DNA of 64,000 nucleotides, taken from the NCBI GenBank assembly GCA_022702705.1, contig CM040428.1, forward strand, positions 91,136,287-91,200,286, written 5' to 3'. Origin of the DNA: Papilionanthe hookeriana x Papilionanthe teres (taxonomy: Eukaryota > Streptophyta > Magnoliopsida > Asparagales > Orchidaceae). Positions 58,701 through 64,000 of this stretch are shown one piece after another (the first letter of the stretch is position 1; every line of letters starts with the position of its first letter). The position numbers and the translations under genes are program-made. The notes beneath the pieces were generated by a model. That model ran no database searches. It saw only the letters and a program-made list of their open reading frames with translations, and was not told the origin of the DNA.

Positions 58701-60771
58701 TGACTTTTATGGTCGAAAGTAACTTTTTGATCAAAGCTGACTTTTTGGTGAAAATTGACCTATTTGGTCAATGGGTTACTCATTGGGTCAAGGATTGACC
58801 ATTTCGACCAAAGTTAACTTTTGGTCAGAGATTGACTCATTGGGTCAGTAATTATCATTAATTCAAACATTGACTATTTTAACAAAAATTGTCTTTTTGG
58901 TCAAAAGTTGACCTATTAGGCTAATGGGTTGGTCATTGGGTCAAGGATTGATCATTTTGACCAAAATTGATTTTTTGGTCAAAAGTTGACCTATTGGGTC
59001 AATGGGTTGGCCATTGGGTCAAGGATTGACTATTTTGACTAAAGTTGACTTTTTGGTCAAAAGTTGACCTATTGGTTAAATGTGTTGTTCATTAGGTCAA
59101 GGATTGACCTTTTAGCCAAAGTTGACTTTTTGGTCAGAGATTGACTTGTTGGGTCAATAATTGGTCATTAAGTAAAAAATTAATTATTTTGACCAAAATT
59201 AAATTTTTTGTCAAAAGTTGATCCATTAGGTCAACCTGGTGGTAATTGGGTCAAAAATTGACCATTTTGACCAAAGTCGACTTTTTGGTCAAAAGTTGAC
59301 ATATTTGGTCAATAAGTTTGTAACTGGGTTAAGAATTGACTATCTTTAAAGAAGATGACTTTTTGGTCAAAAGTTAATCTAATGGGTCAATGGGTTAGTC
59401 ATTGGGTCAAAAATTGAACATTTTGACTAAAGTTGACTTTTTGGTCAAAAGTTTACCTATCGAGTCAATAGGCTTTCATTCAGTTAAAAATTGACAATTT
59501 TGACAAAAATTGACTTTTTGGTAAAAAGATGATCTGTTGGGTTATTGGGTTTGTCATTGGGTCAAGGATTGACCATTTTGACCGAAGTTGACTTTTTGGT
59601 CAAAGATTGACTTATAAGGTCAACAATTGCTCATTAGGTCAAAATTTAACTATTTTGACCAAAATTGACTTTTTGGTCAAAAGTTGACCTATTGGGTCAA
59701 TGGTTTGTCATTGGGTCAAGTCCTGACCATTTTAACCGAAGTTGACTTTTTTATCAGAGATTGACTTATTGGGTCGATAATTGGTCATTAGGTTGAAAAA
59801 TTGGTTATTTTTGACCAATATTGAATTTTTGGTCAAAAGTTAACTTATCAGATCAATAGAGTGACCATTAGGTCAGAAATTTACCATTTTGACAAAAGTT
59901 AACTTTTTGGTCAAAAGTTGACCTATTTGCTCAAAGAGTTGGAAATTTGTTTGAGAATTGACCATTTTGACCAAGGATGACCTTTTAGTTAAAAGTTGAC
60001 TTATCGGGTCAATGGGTTGGGCATTGGGTTAAAAATTGAGCATTTTGACCAAAGTTGACTTTACGGTCAAAGTTTACCTTTGTAGGTTAATGGAGTGGTC
60101 ATTAGGTTAAAAATTAGCTTATTTTGACCAAAATTGAACTTTTGGTCAAAAGTTGACCTATTGAGTTAATGGGTTTGTCATTGGGTCAAAGATTGACCAA
60201 TTTGACCGAAGTTGACTTTTTGGTCAGAGATTGACTTATAAGGTCAATAATTGGTCATTAAGTCAAAATTTGATTATTTTGACCAAAATTCAATTTTGGT
60301 CAAAAGTTGACCCATTGGGTCAACGGGGTGGTCATTGGGTTAGAAATTGTCCATTTTGACTAAAGTTGACTTTTTGGTCAAAGGTTGACCTTTTTGGTCA
60401 ATAAGTTGGTAATTGGGCCAAGAATTGACCATTTTGATAGAAGATGGCTTTTTGCTCAAAAGTTGTTCAATTGGATCAGTGGGTTGGTCATTTTGTCAAA
60501 AATTAACAATTTTAACCAAAGTTGACTTTTTGGTTTATTGTTGACCTATTCGGTCATCGGGTGGTCATTAGGTAAAAAATTGACTATTTTGACCAAAATT
60601 GACTTTTTGGTCAAAAGTTGACCTATGGGGTCAATGGGTTTGTCATTAGGTCAAGTCCAGACCATTTTGACCAAAGTTGACTTTTTGGTCAGAGATTGAC
60701 TTATTGGGTAAATAATCTGTCATAAGGTTAAAAATTGACTAGTTTGACCAAAATTAACATTTTGGTCAAAA
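55751..60771 (+). repeat. Array B ~5-kb higher-order copy 3
   Basis: The copy is bounded by GTAAAACTATTGTGTC at 55,751 and GTTAAACTATCGTGTC at 60,772 (spacing 5,021). Internal landmarks are ATTGACTCCAAAATT near 56,727, AAAGTCCTGACC near 57,795, CCCATCAGGTCAACGGGG near 57,920, CTCAAAGAGTTAGAAATTTG near 58,004 and a second CTCAAAGAGTTGGAAATTTG near 59,930. The extra copy of that landmark, about 1.93 kb on, implies an internal duplication. Mostly TCAA state. Confidence 0.55.
57687..57762 (+). repeat. Perfect 19-bp minisatellite, four copies
   Basis: Four consecutive identical 19 bp units (GACTATTTTGACCAAAATT) start at 57,687, 57,706, 57,725 and 57,744. A fifth partial match follows (GACCTATT). 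Two-copy versions of the same expansion lie near 45,749 and 54,514, the latter with TTTCGACC changes. The unit is a quarter of the 78 bp monomer. Perfect identity in an otherwise diverged field points to recent slippage, or to local array collapse or expansion in the assembly. Confidence 0.9.
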
Positions 60772-63700
60772 GTTAAACTATCGTGTCAATGGGTTTGTCA
60801 TTGCGTCAAGGGTTGACCATTTTGACCAAAGTTAACTTTTTGGATAGAGATTGACTTATTGGGTCATTAATTGGTCATGAGGTCAAAAATTGATTATTTT
60901 GACCAAAATTAATTTTTTATCAAAAGTTGACCAATTGGGTCAACGGGGTGGTCATTGGGTTTGAAATTGACTATTTTGACTAAAGTTCACATTTTTGTCA
61001 AAAGTTCACCTATTTGGTCAATGAGTTGGTAATTGGGTCAAGAATTGACCATTTTGACCGAAGATGACTTTGTTGGTCAAAAGTTGACATATTGGGTCAA
61101 TGGGTCTGTCATTGGGTAAAAAATTGAACATTTTGACCAAAGTTGACGTTTTGGTTAAAAGTAGACCTATTGGGTCTTTGGGAGGTCATTAGGTCAAAAA
61201 TTAACTATTTTGGCCAAAATTGACTTTTTCGTCAAAAGTTGACCTATTGGGTCAACGGGATTGTCATTGGGTCAAGGATTGACCATTTTGACCAAAGTTA
61301 ACTTTTTGGTCAGAGATTGACTTATTAAGTCAATAATTGGGCATTAATTCAAAAAATAACTTTTTTTGTCCAAAATTAACTTTTTGGTCAAAAGTTGACC
61401 TATTAGGTCAATGGGTTGGTCATTGGGCCAAAGATTGATCATTTTGACCAAAATTGACTTTTTGGTCAATAGTTGACCTATTGGTTCATTGGGTCAGGGA
61501 TTGACCATTTTGCCAAAAGTTGACTTTTTTGTCAGAGATTGGCTTACTGGGTGAATTTTTGTTCATTAGGTCAGAAATTGACTATTTTGACCAAAATTGA
61601 TTTTTTGGTCAAAAGTTGACCTATTGGGTCAATGGGTTGGTCATTCAGTCAAGGATTGACCATTTTGACTAAAGTTAACGTTTTACTCAAAAGTTGACCT
61701 ATTGGGTAAATGAGTTGGCCATTGGGTCAAGGATTGACCATTTTGACCAAAGTTGACTTTTTGGTTAGTGATTGACTTATTGATTTTTTTGACCAAAATT
61801 AATTTTTTTGTCAGAAGTTGACCCATTGGGTCAACGGGGTGGTAATTGGGTCAAAAATTGACCATTTTGACCGAAGTCGAATTTTTGGTCAAAAGTTGAC
61901 TTATTTGGTCAATGAGTTGGTAACTGGGTTAAGAATTAGTATCTTTAACGAGAAGACTTTTTGGTCGAAAGTTGATCTAATGGATCGATAGGGTTAGTCA
62001 TTAGGTCGAAAATTGAACAATTGGACCAAAGTTGACTTTTTTTCAAAAGTTGACTGTATCGAGTTCGATAGGCTTTCATTAGGTTAAAAATTGACTATTT
62101 TGACCAAAATTGACTTATTGGTCAAAAATTGATCTGTTGGGTTAATGGGTTTGTCATTTGGTCACGGATTGACCATTTTGACCGAAGTTGACTTTTTGGT
62201 CAAAGATTGACTTTTAAGGTCGATAATGAGACATTAGGTCAAAATTTGATTATTTTGATCAAAATTGAATTTTTGGTCGAAAGTTGACCCATTAGGGCAA
62301 TGGGTTTCTCATTGGGTCAAGTCCTGACCGTTTTGACCAAAGTTTACTTTTTGGTCATAGATTGACTTTTTGGGTAAATAATTGGTCATTAGGTTAAAAA
62401 TTGACTATTTTGACCAAAATTAACTTTTTGGTCAAAAGTTGTCCTATTGGGTCAATGGGTTTTCATTGGATCAATCTTGTCATTTGACGAAAGTTGACTT
62501 TTTGGTCGAGATTGACTTATTAGGTCGATAATTGGTCATTAGGTTAAAAATTGATTATTTTGACCAAAATTGAAATTTTGAGTCGAAAAGTTAACTCATC
62601 CGATCGATGAGGTGGCGATAGGTCAGAAATTGATCATTTTTGACGAAAGTTAACTTTTTGGTCGAAAGTTGACTATTGCTTCGAAAGAGTTGGAAATTTA
62701 GTCAAGAATTGACCATTTTGACCAAGGATGACCTCTTAGTCAAAAGTTAACCTATCGGGTCAATGGGTTAAAAATTGAGCATTTTGACCAAAGTTGACTT
62801 TCTGGTCAAAAGTTGACCTTTTAGGTTAATGGGTGGTCATTTCGTTAAAAATTAACTATTTTGACCAAAAATGAACTTTTGGTCAAAAGTTGACCTATTG
62901 GGTCAATGGGTTTGTCATCTGGTCAAGGATTGACCATTTTGACCAAAGTTGACTTTTTGGTTAGAGATTAACTTATTGTATAAATAATTGGTCATTAATT
63001 CAAAAATTGACTATTTTGACCAAAATTAACTTTTTAGTTAAAGGTTGACCTATTAGGCAAATGGGTTGGACATTGGGTCAAGGATTGATCATTTTGACCA
63101 AAGTTGACTTTTTGGTCATAAGTTGACCTATTAGGTCAATGTGTTGTTCATTGGGTCAAGGTTTTACCATTTTGACCAAAATTAACTTTTTGGTCTGTGA
63201 TTTGCTTACTTTGTCAACAATTAGTCATTAGGTCAAAAATTGACTATTTTGACCAAAATTGATATTTTTGTCAAAAGTTAACTCATTGGGTGAACGGGGT
63301 GGTCATTTGGTCAGAAATTGACCATTTTGACCAAGGATGACTTTTGAGTCAATGGGTTGGTCATTAGGTGAAATTGTTATTCTGACTATGTTGACGTTTT
63401 AGATCGAAAGTTGATTAATTAGATTGATTAGGTGGTCGATTACATCGAAAATTGACTATTTGGTCAAAAGTTGACCTATTGGTTCAATGGGTTTGTCATT
63501 GGGCCAAGGAATAAACATTTTGACCAAAGTTGTCTTTTGGTCAGAGATTGACTTATTGGGTCAATAATTGGTCGTTAATTCAAAAATTGACTATTTTGAC
63601 CAAAAATAACAATTTTTGACGAAAATTGACTTTTTAGTCAAAAGTTGACCTACTAGGCCAATTGGATGGTCATTGAGTCAAGGATTGATTTTTTTGTCGA

Positions 63701-64000
63701 AGTTGACTTTTTGGTCGAAATCCGACATATTGGCTAATGGGTTGGTCATTGGGTCGATTGATATTGACCATTTTGACTGATGTTGACTTTTTGTCGAGAG
63801 ATTGGCTTACTTGGATCGACAATTAGTTATTTTGAACAAAATTGATTTTTGGTCGAAAGTTTACTATTGGTTCGATAGAGTTATTTATTAGATCGAAGTT
63901 GACGATTTTGACGAAAGTTGACTTTTTGGTTAAAAGTTATCATATGTGGTCAATGTGTTGGTCAATGGGTTGGTCATTGGGTCAACGATTGACCATTTTG
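60772..64000 (+). repeat. Array B higher-order copy 4, running off the window
   Basis: It begins with GTTAAACTATCGTGTC and continues with the same family of variants. GTCAAGTCCTGACC is near 62,316, CCGATCGATGAGGTGG near 62,600, GAAAGAGTTGGAAATTTAG near 62,683 and ACCAAGGATGACTTTTGAG near 63,330. TCGA-rich irregular patches occur near 61,940-62,070, 62,460-62,700, 63,370-63,450 and 63,700-63,910. The array continues past the window edge in the same orientation. Confidence 0.55.

Larger units (their letters stand above)
29824..64000 (+). repeat. Array B: the same 78-bp satellite, forward orientation
   Basis: This is a continuous array of the same monomer family as array A but reverse-complemented. 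The plus strand reads TTGACCAAAGTTGACTTTTT, then GGTCAAAAGTTGACC, TATTGGGTCAATGGG, TTGGTCATTGGGTCAAGG, ATTGACCATT. Recurrent variant monomers include one with GGTCAGAGATTGACTTATTG followed by GGTCAATAATTGGTCATTAG, and one with ACCCATTGGGTCAACGGGG followed by TGGTCATTGGGTCAG. The first 20 kb is mainly in the TCAA state. From about 49.6 kb TCGA-rich, indel-rich patches are frequent. The higher-order structure differs from array A, so this is not a simple mirror copy. I saw no unique-sequence island, gene or RNA gene anywhere in it. Confidence 0.95.

Noticed and set aside
1..64000. CRISPR array
   Set aside because: Repeats are contiguous and diverged, with no unique spacers of uniform length between identical repeats.
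1..64000. Telomeric or subtelomeric repeat
   Set aside because: No run of TTAGGG, TTTAGGG or related short telomere motifs; the unit is 78 bp with a ~20 bp sub-unit.
1..64000. Hormone-receptor-like palindromes (AGGTCA-nnn-TGACCT)
   Set aside because: GGTCA and TGACC half-sites occur, but in the consensus they are separated by 5 nt (GGTCA AAAGT TGACC), not 3. They are an unavoidable consequence of the GTCAA/TTGAC composition.

Overview
The whole 64 kb window is one tandem-repeat field. I find no protein-coding gene, tRNA, rRNA, transposon terminus, CRISPR array or unique-sequence island. The building block is a monomer of about 78 bp made almost entirely of the pentamer GTCAA and its complement TTGAC, with A/T-rich filler. 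At that length the window holds roughly 820 monomers. The monomer is itself a degenerate tetramer of ~20 bp quarters (20+20+20+18), and the GTCAA/TTGAC cores fall about every 10 bp. GTCAA-rich, low-GC, large satellite-like DNA of this kind suggests a plant nuclear genome, probably pericentromeric or other heterochromatin. That assignment is inference, and I do not recognise a named satellite family.

Layout. Positions 1 to about 29,823 (array A) carry the monomer in reverse orientation, and about 29,824 to 64,000 (array B) carry it forward. The switch lies inside a monomer, is out of register, and is not a perfect palindrome. Array A has a higher-order repeat (HOR) of about 3.45-3.98 kb, traced by landmark variants that recur in a fixed order. 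One interval in it changes length in steps of about 235 bp, or three monomers. Array B has different HORs: about 2.6-2.8 kb near 33-38 kb, a ~2.3 kb tandem duplication near 39.7-44 kb, and a ~5.0-5.7 kb HOR from about 45 kb to the end. A ~420 bp block touching the inversion junction recurs 8.9 kb downstream.

The most striking signal is a strand-locked base toggle. In patches, TCAA and CCAA become TCGA and CCGA on the written strand while TTGA sites stay unchanged. This holds in both arrays although they are in opposite orientation, so the toggle follows the reported strand and not the monomer position. The patches are also richer in small indels. A technical origin (strand-specific consensus error in repetitive long reads) is the leading explanation. 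A strand-asymmetric mutational process is the biological alternative. The toggle converts minus-strand TGA stops to CGA, which explains many of the minus-strand open frames; none looks like a gene.

Possible biology: a very dense array of WRKY W-box cores (TTGAC[C/T]), helically phased dyads that could position nucleosomes or bind a dimeric protein, and an inverted junction whose read-through transcripts could fold into double-stranded RNA.
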